A DNA stretch of 64,000 nucleotides, taken from JAABQG01 sp963726365 (GTDB lineage: Bacteria; Pseudomonadota; Gammaproteobacteria; Burkholderiales; Burkholderiaceae_C). Below, piece by piece: positions 1 through 11,586 of the stretch. Under the pieces are notes generated by a model. It did no database searches, was not told the DNA's origin, and was given only the letters and a program-made list of their open reading frames with translations. The position numbers and the translations under genes are program-made. Each line of letters opens with the position of its first letter. Within the stretch, counting starts at the first letter, position 1. Where the stretch lies: NCBI GenBank assembly GCA_963726365.1, contig CAVSCI010000013.1, positions 62,001-126,000 on the forward strand, in the 5' to 3' direction.

Positions 1-706
1 GGTAGAGCGCCGGCGGGTCGCCGCGCAGCGCCTGCGTCACCTCGGCGCGTAGCTCGCCTGGCTCTGGTTGTAGGGCGACGACGTCGATGATCTGCCCGCC
101 GAGCGCGACATAGGCGCGGCGGAACTCGGTTGACCATGTTCACGCCGAAATCGTTGTTGACGTGGATGATCGCCAGCGTCGCAGCCCTGGTCCATGCGCG
201 TACTTCGCCGCCGCCGTGCCCTGCAGCGCGTCGCGAGGTGATGGTGCGGAAGAACCAGCCGTGGGTCTGGCCCTCGGCGCGCCAGTGCGCGTCAGCGTCG
301 GCGAGGAGGAGGCCGGCGAGATCTGCACCACGCCGGCCGGGCCGGTGACGCGTGGTCACGATCGGGATCGAGACGGAGCTGATGATGCCGCCGATGATCG
401 CCGGCACCGGCGCAGGTCGACGAGCTGCGCGCGGCCTGGTCCACCGCGACCGAGCCCTGGGACTGCGCGTCGCGCACGTCGAAGGCGAGCCGGCAGCCGG
501 CGATGCCCTGCGGCGCCGCGCGGCCTCGTTCAGCTCGTTGAAGGCGAGCTCGACCGACTTCGCCGCGGCCTGGCCGAAGCGGCCGGCCGGGGCCGGTGAG
601 CGAGACGACGACGCCGACGGTGATGCGTGGAGGCCGGCGCCTGGGCGACGCGGTGGCGAGCATCGCCAAGGCTGCGAGTCGGCCATCGTGGCAGTGTGGT
701 CGCCAT
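1..706 (-). pseudogene. ABC transporter substrate-binding protein (LivK type), partial, many indels
   Basis: Runs off the left edge, so only the N-terminal part is present. Reading through several single-base indels gives a secretion signal followed by the segment ITVGVVVSLTGP, the usual opening of a periplasmic branched-chain amino acid/amide-binding protein, and near the left edge a YVALGGQIID stretch. It should capture substrate for the LivGFHM proteins encoded on the other strand 1.6 kb away. The start is placed at the ATG at 706-704. No frame stays open through the whole region. Given the same damage in every neighbour, I read this as sequencing error, though true decay cannot be excluded. 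The ligand is unknown. Confidence 0.6.
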
Positions 707-714
707 GAACACTA

Positions 715-1819
715 GGTCGCATCGTTTCAGCTTGCTCCGGTTCGAACCGCAGGGTCAGGTCATTGTTGAGCTCGTATTTCATGATGCGTGCCGTGCGGGC
801 CGGTGCGGTCGCGCTCGAGCGCGTAGAAATCGCCCTGCGGGCCGGGGTGCTGCGCGAGGACGGCGTCGATGGCGGCGCTGGTCCCCGGCGTCGAGGCGCA
901 GGCGCGAAGACGGCGAGGTTGTCGCCAGATGCGTCGGCGTAGCGCGCGCCGACGATGGCGCCGGCGACATGCCGGCTGGTCGAGCACCCAGCGCGTCGCG
1001 ACGCGTGGCGATCGACACGCCATGCCGGCGCGCGATGCCGTCGAGCAGCGCGCAGCAGCGCCTGGAACGGCGTCCCAGCCGCCGAACTCCTCGATGATCA
1101 GCCTGTACTTGACCAGCGAGCGGTTCGTCGAAGCGGCTCCGCGGCTCCGGCTGCGCCGAGCCAGCGCTCGGAGAGGAACCCGCCGGCGACCGTGCCGTAG
1201 CAGAGCAGCTGCAGGCCGCTGCGCGCGCAGAGCGCGGCCAGCGCCGTCTGCCGGCCGCCGGTCGAGCAGCGAATACTGCACCTGCATGGTGACCAGCGGC
1301 ACGCCGGCATCGAGCATCGCCGCGCGTGTGCGGCGTGTCGAAGTTGGTGCCGCCGACGTGGCGCGATCTTGCCCTCCTCGCGCAGCGCGCTGCCAGCGCA
1401 CTGCGCGGCCTCGAGCCAGCCGCGGCATGGCGTAGTCCCACCAGTGGAACTGCACGAGGTCGAGCCGCTCCAGCCGCAGGCGCTGCAGCGAGCGGTCGAT
1501 GATGCGCTCGCACATGGCCGCGTCGACGCGTGGCCAGGTCGCGAGGTCGGGCACGAACTTGGTGTGCACCTGCAGCCGCGCGCAGGCCTCGCGCCTGCGC
1601 GCAGCGCCGGCGCGGAACTCGCCGATACATCTCCTCGACGCCGGTGTAGATGTCGGCGCAGTCGAAGGTGGTGACGCCGGCGTCGACGAAGGCGCGCCAT
1701 ATCGGCGATGGCGCGCTCGCGCTCGACCGCGCCATGGCCGCCGGCCAGCTGCCAGCCGCCGCGGATGATGCGCGGAGATGCGGTAGCCGGGCGCGAGTTC
1801 GAAGCGTCTCGACGGTCAT
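715..1819 (-). pseudogene. aldo/keto reductase, indel-broken
   Basis: An NAD(P)H-dependent oxidoreductase of the aldo/keto reductase superfamily. Pieces in different frames join into one protein: a start at 1819, a segment with DAGVTTFDCADIYTG (the catalytic Asp/Tyr region), then HTKFVPDLATWPRVD, DLVQFHWWDYAMPR, a Gly-Thr-Asn-Phe-Asp segment, and a C-terminus with RWVLDQPAVAG-like and QGDFYALERDRTGPHG stretches. Length is about 360 residues, normal for the family with a C-terminal extension. The ATG overlaps the stop of the TIGR04076-type gene upstream, so the two are co-transcribed. The 3' end is uncertain because of indels; I place the stop at the TAG near 715, just before the binding-protein gene. 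The substrate is unknown. Confidence 0.6.
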
Positions 1820-2192
1820 GGCTCGGCCTGCGCTCGCAGCGGCACTGCCGTCGTCTCGCCATGGCGGAACCGCCGCGCTGCCCGGTGCGCGTGATGCGGA
1901 AGCGCGCTCGGGCAGTTCGGGTCGGGGCAGGCGACCTCGGCGTCGGTGGTCATCCAGTCGTTGGGATGGGTCGTCGCGCTGCTTGGCCGCCAGCAGCGGC
2001 AGCACCGCGGCGAGCGAATAGATCGAGAAGCCCTGGCCGGGCGGCAGGTGCAGCATCTCGCCGCGCAGTTCGAAGTGATCGCCGGGCTTGGCGCCGCACA
2101 CAGATGCGTCGCGCCCGCCGGCGCCACGACCTCGACCCGGAGGTCGTAGAGCTCGAAGCTGTCATCGGTCGCGATCGGCGGTCTCCCGTCAT
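1816..2192 (-). pseudogene. TIGR04076 family protein, indel-broken
   Basis: A small cytoplasmic protein of about 125 residues recognised by family-typical segments: FELYDLRVEVV at the N-terminus, then KPGDHFELRGEMLHLPPGQG, a hydrophobic IYSLAAVLPLL, HPNDWMTTDAEVACPDPNC, and the C-terminal RRFRHGETTAV region. The family (TIGR04076) has no firmly assigned activity. Members are often found beside aldo/keto reductases and solute transporters, as here. The paired cysteines in CPDPNC suggest metal binding, which is inference. At least two indels split the frame. The stop overlaps the aldo/keto reductase start by four bases. Confidence 0.6.
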
Positions 2193-2314
2193 GCGCGCTA
2201 TCTCGGGCCGGGCAGCTTGCGCAGTGCCAAGCCATAACGAGCACCTTGACGCTCGGCGCAAAGCCGGCCTGACGGCCTTGCCGCCCGCAAGACCGGGAGA
2301 CAGCGCCGCTGCTG

Positions 2315-3091
2315 GTGGCCGAAGGATTGCGCAAGGCGCTTCGGCGGGCCACCGCGCCGTGGACGGCGTGTCCTTCACGCTGCGCGCGCGGCGACCATCA
2401 CCGGGCTGATCGGGCCCGAACGGCGCCGGCAAGACGACGCTGTTCAACCTGCTCGCCGGCGAGCCTGCACGCCCGATGGCGGCACGCTCGCGCTGCGACG
2501 GCGCGCGCATCGACGGGCTGCGGCCCCGACGCAGGTCTTCGCGCCGCGGCCTCGGCGCGCACCTTCCAGATCCCGCGCCCCTTCCCCGCGATGACGGTGC
2601 TCGAGAACGTGATGCTGGCGCCGCCGGGCCAGACGCGGCGAGCGCTTCTGGGCCAACTGGCTCGAGCCCCGGCGCGGTGCGCCGGCGAGGAACGCGCAAC
2701 CGCGACGCGCGCGATGCACTGGCTGGACTTCGTCGGCCTGAGCGAGCTGGCGCGACGAGCCGGCCCGCGTGCTGTCGGGCGGCCAGCGCAAGCTGCTGGA
2801 ACTCGCCCGCGTGCTGGTGGCCGAGCCGAAGCTGATCCTGCTCGACGAGCCCGGCGCCGGCGTCAATCCGGCGCTGCTGGACATGATCATGGAGAAGATC
2901 GCGGAGCTGAACGCCGCGCGGCATCGACCTTCCTGATCATCGAGCACAACATGGACCTGGTGATGACGCTGTGCCGGCCGCGTGATGGTGCATGGCGCAG
3001 GGCCGCATGCTGCTGCGAAGGCGCGCCGGAGGACGGTGCAAGCGCGACCCGCGCGTGCGTCGAGGCCTATCTGGCGGATGACGCGGCATGA
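2315..3091 (+). pseudogene. livG: branched-chain amino acid/amide ABC transporter ATP-binding protein (LivG type), indel-broken
   Basis: The first ATPase of a LivGFHM-type importer. Read through frameshifts, it shows in order VAEGLRKAFGG-like N-terminus, Walker A (GPNGAGKTTLFNLLAG, about residue 40), the LivG-specific RTFQIPRPFPAMTVLENV, the signature VLSGGQRKLLELAR, Walker B LILLDEPGAGVNP, and the H-loop segment FLIIEHNMDLVM. It ends YLADDAA. The start is unclear: no intact ATG lies in frame upstream of 2315, and the true start may be about 20 bases earlier. Its stop overlaps the livF start (ATGA). It is divergent from the minus-strand genes at 2192. Confidence 0.7.
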
Positions 3092-3838
3092 GCGCCGCTA
3101 CTGCCATCGAGCGATCGTCGAGGCCGGCTACGAGCCCGGCCTGCCGATCCTGCGCGGCGCCTCGCGTCACGCGTCGCGCCGGGCGAGATCGTCGCCCATG
3201 CTCGGCCCCAACGGCGCGGGCAAGTCCACGCTGGTCAAGGCCGTCGGCGGGGCTGGTGCCGATCTGCGTCGGGCCGCGTGCTGCTCGACGGGCGCGGACA
3301 TCACCGCGCATGCCGGCGCACCGCATGGTGCACGAGGGCCTGGCCTTCGTGCCGCAGACCGAGAACGTCTTCGCCAACCTCACGCGTCGCGGAGAACCTG
3401 GAGCTGGCCGCCGGCGCTGATCGCGCAAGCCGACGCCGCGAGCGCGATCGAGGACGATGCTTCGCGCTGTTCCCCGACCTCGACGCGCCAGCGAAAGGTG
3501 CGCCGCCGGGCGGCTGTCCGGCGGGCAGCGGCAGATGCTGGCGGTGGCGCGCGCGCTGATCGCCTCGCCCGCGCGTGCTGATGCTGGACGAGCCCTCGGC
3601 GGGCCTGTCGCCCAAGCTGGTCGGCGTGGTGTTCGACACAGCTGCAGGCGGTGCGCGCACGCGGCGTCACCATCCTGCTGGTCGAGCAGAACGTGAAGGC
3701 CGCGCTCGCCATCGCCGACCGCGCCGTGGTGCTGGTCGAAGGGCGCGAACGCGCTGGAAGGCCCGGCGCGCCGACGCTGGCCGAGCGACCCGCGCGATGG
3801 CCGGCGCTCTACCTGGGCGGCAGGCCGCGGGCGACTGA
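3088..3838 (+). pseudogene. livF: branched-chain amino acid/amide ABC transporter ATP-binding protein (LivF type), indel-broken
   Basis: The second ATPase of the importer, starting MSAATAIE. Reading through indels gives Walker A (MLGPNGAGKSTLVKAV), GLAFVPQTENVFANLT (Q-loop region, characteristic of LivF), signature RLSGGQRQMLAVARALI, Walker B VLMLDEPSAGLSP, then ILLVEQNVKAALAIADR. It overlaps livG by four bases at its start and livH by one base at its end, the tight packing usual for liv operons. At least eight indels are visible, mostly one inserted G or C. Confidence 0.7.
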
Positions 3839-4785
3839 TGCTGCAGCTGCTCGCCGACGGGCTGATCGTCGGCAGCGGTGATCGCGCTCGGCGCGATCGG
3901 GCTGACGCCTGACCTATTCCATCCTGCGCTTCGCCAATTTCGGCCATGGCGAGTTCATGACCTGGGGCGCCTATCTCGCCGTCTCGGCGCTGGCGCTCGT
4001 CGCTGGCCGTGCACGGGCGGCGGCGCGATGGAGCCGCTCGGGCCCTTCTCGCTTCGGCTGGCAACTGCTCGTGCGCGCATGGTCGCCGCCGCGGCGCTGA
4101 CCGCGCGCGCTGGCGCTGGCGCTGGACTGGCTGCTGTTCCGCCGCCTGCGCAAGGGCAACGGCCGATCACGCTGGTGATCGCGAGCTTCGGCGCGGCGCT
4201 GGCGCTGCGCAACCTGCTGCAGTTCCTCTACGGCACGCTGCCCGCAATACTACTCGCGCGAGCTCCAGATCGCGATCCGCGCTGGTGCCGCGCAGCATCG
4301 ATGGGCGGGCTGCGCATCACGCCGGACCAGATGCTGGTGATCGGCGCTGACGCTGGTCGCTGATGGTCGGCGCTGCAACTGCTCCTGACGCGCACGCACG
4401 CTGGGCCGCGCGATGCGGGCGACCGCGCATGAACCCGGCGCTGGCGCGCGTCGCCGGCGTGGACACGGATGCGCGTGATGCGCGCGACCTGGGTGATCGG
4501 CGGCGATGCTGGCCGCCATCGCCGGCGTCTTCGCGGGCATCGTCGGGCAGATGCGGCCCGACGCTCGGGCTCGACCTGCTGCTGCCGCTGTTCGCCGCGG
4601 CGATCCTGGGCGGCATCGGCAGCGTGCGCGGGCGCGGTGCTGGGCGGCTACATCGTGGGCCTGGCGGAGAGCTGTCTCGGTCCCCGCTGGTCGGCGCCGA
4701 ATACCGCGCGGCGACCGCCTTCGTGGTGCTGATCGCGCATCCTGCTGGTGCGGCCCGACCGGGCTGTTCGGGGAGCAGCGGCTGA
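3838..4785 (+). pseudogene. livH: branched-chain amino acid/amide ABC transporter permease (LivH type), indel-broken
   Basis: An integral membrane permease. It starts MLQLLADGLIVGSVIALGAIG, the typical LivH opening, then TYSILRFANFGHGEFMTWGAY, ITLVIASFGAALALRNLLQF, and the conserved permease-ATPase coupling segment MRATAMNPALARVAGVD near residue 200. LLLPLFAAAILGGIGSVRGA follows, ending RPTGLFGE. Clear insertions include one base near 3877, 3908, 3998, 4017 and 4052. It overlaps livM by one base (TGATG). About 300 residues once repaired, normal for the family. Confidence 0.7.
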
Positions 4786-5756
4786 TGGACGACCTGCTCG
4801 GCCTCGGCTGACCTACGGCACCTTCTTCCTGGTCTTCGCCGGCATCTTCGCGATGATCGCGCTGGGGCTGAACCTGCAATGGGGCTTCACGCGGCCTGTT
4901 CAACGTCGGCGTCGCCGGCTTCGTCGCGGTCGGCGCCTACGCCTCGGCCATCGCTGACCGGCCCGCCGGAGCCGCGACCGCTTCGGCGGCTTCGGCCTGC
5001 CGATCGTCGTCGGGCTGGCTCGGCGCGATGGCGCGTGTCGGGCGCTGGCCGGCCTGCATCGTCGGCGTCGCGGCGCTGCGCCTGCGCGAAGACTACCTGG
5101 CCATCACCACCTTCGGCGTCGCGGTGATGATCCAGCTGGTGGCGCTGAACGCGCAGGGCGCTGACGGGCGGGCCCTTCGGCATCCAGTCCATCCCGCAAG
5201 CCCGTTCGCAGGCCGAGCTGGGCACCGGCCTGCGCCTGGAACCTGGCCTATCTCGGCCTGGTCGCGCTGGTGCTGGGCGTCGTCTAGGTGGGCGCTGGAG
5301 CGGCTGGTCGCGCAGCCCCTGGGGCCGCGTGCTGCGCGCGATCCGCGAGGACGAGGCTGGCCGCGGCCTCGCTGGGCAAGCGCGCCGCCGCGTTCCGGCT
5401 GCAGGCCTTCGTGCTGGGCTGCATGCTGATGGGGCTGGGCGGCGCGCTCTACGCGCATTTCGTCGGCTACATCGCGCCCGAGGACTTCCTGCCGATCCTG
5501 ACCTTCCAGCTCTGGGCGATGCTGATCGTCGGCGGCTCGGGCAACAACGCGCGGCGCGGTGCTCGGCGCGCTTCGTGGTCTGGGCGATCTGGAGCAGCAG
5601 CCGGCGACGCTGCTGCGCGGCTCGCTGCCGCAGGCCGAGCAGGCGCGCGGCGCGGCGCTGCAGGTGGTGCTGATCGGCGTGCTGATCGCCGCGATGCTGG
5701 TGCTGCGACCGCGCGGCCTGCTGGGCGAGGAGGTGACCGTCTCGCGCAACGACTGA
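4785..5756 (+). pseudogene. livM: branched-chain amino acid/amide ABC transporter permease (LivM type), indel-broken
   Basis: The second membrane permease. Segments in order: YGTFFLVFAGIFAMIALGLN, QWGFTGLFNVGVAGFVAVGA, LRLREDYLAITTFGVAVMIQ, the coupling loop VLRAIREDE...AASLGKRAAAFRL, then GALYAHFVGYIAPEDFLPIL, IVGGSGNNRGAVLGA and the terminal RPRGLLGEEVTVSRND. The tail from about 5390 to 5550 is nearly intact while the first half carries an indel every 40-80 bases. It ends the transporter operon; tmRNA follows on the other strand after 180 bases with no recognisable gene. Confidence 0.7.
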
Positions 5757-5891
5757 GCATCATGGGTTGGCGCCGACTACATGCTGGCCACCCCCCGATC
5801 ATTCCGACCTGCACCCTCGCCAGCACCCCAGAATTGCTTCGACTGGCTGTGTGACTCCCTGTCAAGCCTTGCCCAACAGTAGTTGATTTCC

Positions 5892-5922
5892 AAAAAAAAA
5901 GCCACCTGGAAATCCTAGCGGC
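5892..5922 (-). terminator. intrinsic terminator of tmRNA
   Basis: On the minus strand a GCCGC/GTGGC stem with a 21-base interval runs directly into nine U (A9 at 5892-5900 on plus), 15 bases beyond the tmRNA CCA end. Confidence 0.6.
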
Positions 5923-5936
5923 CTTTATCAGGTATA

Positions 5937-6312
5937 TGGTGGAGCTGGGGGGATTTGAACCCCCGTCCGCAAACCTTCCTCGCACAGATCTACATGTTTA
6001 GCGGTCTGATTTGAGTCTCGCCACCGGTGTCGCGCAGTCGCACGCTACACCGGACGCCAGCACCCTATTGTCTCGCCCCATGTCAAGGTACCCGACGCGG
6101 AGCCAGCCGATGTGAATAACTTTACAGCCTGGACAGCTTGCGCCACCCTTGCCCAGCCCATCGGCCTGCTGTTGTAAAGCTCACTGGTGTTTAAGCAGCG
6201 AGTGCGAAACGTTCGTCGTTTGCAGTTAGTTTGTTTGAATCTGTTTTACGAGCGCATTCAGCTCGACATGCACCGCTACGATTCCAACCCACGTCGAAAC
6301 CAATGCAGCCCC
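5937..6312 (-). ncRNA. ssrA: transfer-messenger RNA (tmRNA)
   Basis: tmRNA rescues stalled ribosomes and tags the unfinished protein for proteolysis. The 5' end GGGGCTG (6312 down to 6306) pairs with CAGCTCC just before the encoded CCA at 5937, giving a seven-pair acceptor stem with one G-U. The T-arm GGTTCAAATCC is intact. The tag frame at 6223-6191 (GCA AAC GAC ... TAA) encodes ANDERFALAA, a betaproteobacterial tag. Total length is 376 nt, one-piece type. The promoter overlaps the end of gph. Confidence 0.97.
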
Positions 6313-6321
6313 TCAGCGCTC

Positions 6322-6348
6322 ATTTTAGGCGCAATCGAGCAATTTCAA
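6322..6348 (-). promoter_or_regulatory. candidate sigma-70 promoter of ssrA
   Basis: On the minus strand TTGAAA (6348-6343), a 15-base spacer and TAAAAT (6327-6322) lie 9 bases before the tmRNA 5' end. The -10 hexamer shares its first three bases with the TAA stop codon of gph. The spacer is shorter than the usual 17. Confidence 0.45.
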
Positions 6349-6990
6349 GAGCTGCAGGGGCGAATGGATCGCTGCATGCGCCCGCCACTGCGAAAAATCG
6401 GCCTGCTGGCCCAGATACCCATAGGTGGCTACCACGGTGCCCATGCCGGCCGCCAGCCCGGCCACGATGTCGCGCTCGTCGTCGCCCACGTACAGGCAAT
6501 GCGCCGGCGCCAGGCCCAGGCGGCGCGCCGCTTCGAACAGGGGCTCGGGATGCGGCTTGGGGTGCGGCGTGGTGTCGCCGCTGACCACCGCCGCCGCCGT
6601 GGCAAACAGCGGCATGGCCTGGGTCAGGGGTTCCGAGAAGCGGCTGGACTTGTTGGTCACCACGCCCCAGGCCAGTTTGCGTGCGTCAAGTGCGCTGATC
6701 AGCTCGGCCACACCCTCGAACGCGAAGGTGCGCTGGGTCAAGCAGTTTTCGTAGTTGACGAAAAATTCCTCGCGCAGCGTGTTGTAGTCCGCATGATCAG
6801 GCGTCAGACCGAAGGCCACACCCAGCATTCCCCGGGCACCCGCACCGGCCATGGGACGGTAATGCGCCAGCGGCAGGGAGACGAGGCCGCGGTCCGTGCG
6901 CATCTTGTCGGCGGCCGCGCCAAGGTCAGGTGCGCTGTCGATCAGGGTGCCGTCCAGATCGAACAGCACGGCCCGCACATCGTCAAACAC
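6325..6990 (-). CDS. gph: phosphoglycolate phosphatase
   Basis: A HAD-superfamily phosphatase that removes 2-phosphoglycolate (a by-product of DNA repair or oxygenase activity) in the cytoplasm. Motif I is VLFDLDGTLIDS (residues 8-19), with the nucleophile Asp and the acid Asp two residues on. Motif II is VVTNKSS, motif III has the Lys in PKPHPEPL, and motif IV is YVGDDERDI. Its 221 residues fit the Gph family. The start is a GTG at 6990, four bases after the ubiG stop; a longer open frame reaches back into ubiG but lies outside the domain. The gph-ubiG pairing is common in proteobacteria. The stop codon overlaps the tmRNA promoter. Confidence 0.88.
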   Translation of the reverse strand: MFDDVRAVLFDLDGTLIDSAPDLGAAADKMRTDRGLVSLPLAHYRPMAGAGARGMLGVAFGLTPDHADYNTLREEFFVNYENCLTQRTFAFEGVAELISALDARKLAWGVVTNKSSRFSEPLTQAMPLFATAAAVVSGDTTPHPKPHPEPLFEAARRLGLAPAHCLYVGDDERDIVAGLAAGMGTVVATYGYLGQQADFSQWRAHAAIHSPLQLLKLLDCA

Positions 6991-6994
6991 GCCT

Positions 6995-7714
6995 TCAGGC
7001 TCCGTTGCCCGTCTTGCGGGTGGCGAACAGGTAGTTGACACTGGTGTCTGCGCTCAGCCAATAGTGTCGGGTGAGCGGGTTGTACTGCATGCCGCGGGTG
7101 CCCTCCAGATCCAGGCCAGCGGCGCGGCAATGGCCCGCGAGCTCGCTGGGACGCACCATCTTGGCGTATTCATGCGTGCCGCGCGGCAGCAGGTTGAGCA
7201 CGTACTCGGCGCCGACGACGGCAAACAGGAAGGATTTGGGGTTGCGGTTGAGCGTGGAGAAGAACACCCAGCCGCCCGGTTTGACCAAAGTGGCGCAGGC
7301 CCGCACGATCGAACCTGGATCGGGCACGTGTTCCAGCATTTCCATGCAGGTCACCACGTCGAAGCTGCCGGCCTGCTCCGCCGCCAGCGCCTCGGCACTG
7401 ACTTCGCGGTAGGCGACGCCGGCCGTCTGCGCTTCCAGCGCGTGCAACTGCGCAACCTTGAGTGACTTCGACGACAGGTCGATACCCAGCACATCGGCGC
7501 CCTTGCGCGCCATGGCATCCGCGAGGATGCCGCCGCCACAGCCCACGTCCAGCACGCGCTGGCCGGCCAGGGGCGTCAGCGTGTTGATCCACTCCAGCCG
7601 CAGGGGGTTGATCTGGTGCAACGGGCGGAACTCGCTCTCGGGATCCCACCAGCGGTGGGCCAGGTCGGAGAACTTGGCCAGTTCGGCCGGGTCGGCGTTC
7701 AATGTTTGATTCAT
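6995..7714 (-). CDS. ubiG: bifunctional 3-demethylubiquinone O-methyltransferase / polyprenyl-dihydroxybenzoate methyltransferase
   Basis: UbiG carries out both O-methylations of ubiquinone synthesis using S-adenosylmethionine. This 239-residue protein has the family N-terminus FSDLAHRWWDPESEFRPLH, the SAM-binding glycine motif VLDVGCGGGILA (about residues 54-65), motif II/III around DVVTCMEMLEHVPDP, and the C-terminal NPLTRHYWLSADTSVNYL. It is translated just upstream of gph with a four-base gap. It is preceded by the ompA terminator, so it probably has its own promoter or relies on readthrough from ompA. Confidence 0.95.
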   Translation of the reverse strand: MNQTLNADPAELAKFSDLAHRWWDPESEFRPLHQINPLRLEWINTLTPLAGQRVLDVGCGGGILADAMARKGADVLGIDLSSKSLKVAQLHALEAQTAGVAYREVSAEALAAEQAGSFDVVTCMEMLEHVPDPGSIVRACATLVKPGGWVFFSTLNRNPKSFLFAVVGAEYVLNLLPRGTHEYAKMVRPSELAGHCRAAGLDLEGTRGMQYNPLTRHYWLSADTSVNYLFATRKTGNGA

Positions 7715-7736
7715 GGGTTGATTTTCGTCGAAACCA

Positions 7737-7768
7737 TAAAAAAAGCCCCATCGCTGGGGCTTTTTTTG
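7737..7768 (-). terminator. intrinsic terminator after ompA
   Basis: Seven-base perfect stem AGCCCCA/TGGGGCT with a four-base loop (7744-7761), flanked by A-runs and T-runs on both sides, so it works on either strand. It lies between the ompA stop (7782) and the ubiG start (7714). Confidence 0.85.
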
Positions 7769-7781
7769 AGCAATCCGGAGA

Positions 7782-8483
7782 TTACTTGTTGGCGCGGGTG
7801 CCGACCACTTCGATTTCCACGCGACGGTTCTTGGCGCGGCCTTCGGCGGTCTTGTTGTCAGCGATAGGCTGCTTCTCGCCCTTGCCTTCGGTGTAAACGC
7901 GGTTCTTTTCGATGCCCTTGGACACCAGATAGGCCTTCACGGCTTCAGAACGGCGGACCGACAGCTTCTGGTTGTACTCTTCAGTACCGATGGAGTCGGT
8001 GTGACCCACGGCGATGATGACTTCCAGGTTGATGTCCTTGATCTTGCCGGTCAGGTCATCGAGCTTGGCCTTGCCTTCAGGCTTCAGGACCGACTTGTCG
8101 AAGTCGAAGAAGGCGTCAGCAGCGTACGTCACCTTGGTGGCGGCGGGCGGCGGCGGCGGGGGAGCGGGAGGCGTCACAACCGGCGCCGGCGCAGCAACTG
8201 GCGGGGGCGGGGGCGGCGGCATGGCGGCACCATCGCAACCCGGGTAGGCCGTGGCGGGCGTCCAGTTGGCATCGCGCCAGCACAGTTCGTTGGTGCCGTT
8301 CATCACGGGCTGTCCGTCGGTCGAACGCCACTGGTCTGCACCGGTGGCGTACTTGAACTGCTCAGCCGTGGGGCTGGCGATCGGCTTGGCCGGGAACGGC
8401 TGCACGTTCTGCGCGCTCGCGGCCATGGGGAAGGCGAAAGCTGCTGCTGCAAACAGCACTGCCACGTTATTCAGATTCTTCAT
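7782..8483 (-). CDS. ompA: OmpA-family outer membrane protein
   Basis: A 233-residue outer membrane or periplasmic protein that links the envelope to peptidoglycan. It has a signal peptide ending AASAQN (about residue 25), a short N-terminal domain with two cysteines (LCWRDANW and PGCDGA), a proline-rich linker of two P-runs (residues 88-113), and a C-terminal OmpA domain. That domain carries FDFDKSVLKPEGKAKLD, AVGHTDSIGTEEYN and LSVRRSEAVKAYL, the peptidoglycan-binding Asp/Arg segments. No beta-barrel domain is present, as in the short OmpA proteins of Comamonadaceae. The start at 8483 follows a GAGGAG ribosome site; an in-frame extension upstream lacks a signal and is rejected. Divergent from gyrA. 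Confidence 0.9.
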   Translation of the reverse strand: MKNLNNVAVLFAAAAFAFPMAASAQNVQPFPAKPIASPTAEQFKYATGADQWRSTDGQPVMNGTNELCWRDANWTPATAYPGCDGAAMPPPPPPPVAAPAPVVTPPAPPPPPPAATKVTYAADAFFDFDKSVLKPEGKAKLDDLTGKIKDINLEVIIAVGHTDSIGTEEYNQKLSVRRSEAVKAYLVSKGIEKNRVYTEGKGEKQPIADNKTAEGRAKNRRVEIEVVGTRANK

Positions 8484-8704
8484 GGTTCTCCTCTTGGGGA
8501 AAAAGGCGCAGCCTCGCTGCGAAAATGGACGCTTGAGATGACCATCACCGCAAACGTTGAAGTTATTGTGCCACAGGTAACTGGCGAATCCACCCGTAAA
8601 AGGGTCCCCACGTGCCGGACTTGCCCCCATTTGCCGAGATATGTTGCTCAATTGCTACAACCGGTTCGCCCTAAAATCGCGCACTTACCGCGTAAATACC
8701 TTTC

Positions 8705-11362
<2,658 letters not shown>

Positions 11363-11384
11363 GCACCGCCTGCCGCCCTGTTTT

Positions 11385-11440
11385 GCTACTATATTAGTAG
11401 CTATACATGGCCGAATGACGCTGGGCAGATGCCAATTTCC
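11385..11440 (+). repeat. dispersed intergenic repeat, copy A
   Basis: First copy of the family described in the findings. An inverted pair GCTAC/GTAGC with a 7-base loop (11385-11401) is followed by the core AATGACGCTGGGC and GCCAATTT. It lies 22 bases after the gyrA stop. Confidence 0.7.
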
Positions 11441-11586
11441 CTCAATAAGCGGCAAAAAACCGTGCCATGGGCTGGCGCAATTCAAGCCCCGGCTTGTTCG
11501 GCTGGGTGCAAGCCCGGCTGGCCGGCCTGCATGCGAGAATTGAAGCCAGACTGGCGCTGAACCCACGAGACACGCACTGAACCGAC

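Noticed and set aside
5757..5936. Genomic island attachment site at the tmRNA 3' end
   Set aside because: tmRNA genes are common integration sites, but I found no integrase, no duplicated 3' end and no mobility genes in the adjacent block.
8165..8225. G-rich/C-rich tract as a regulatory G-quadruplex
   Set aside because: It simply codes for the proline-rich linker of OmpA.
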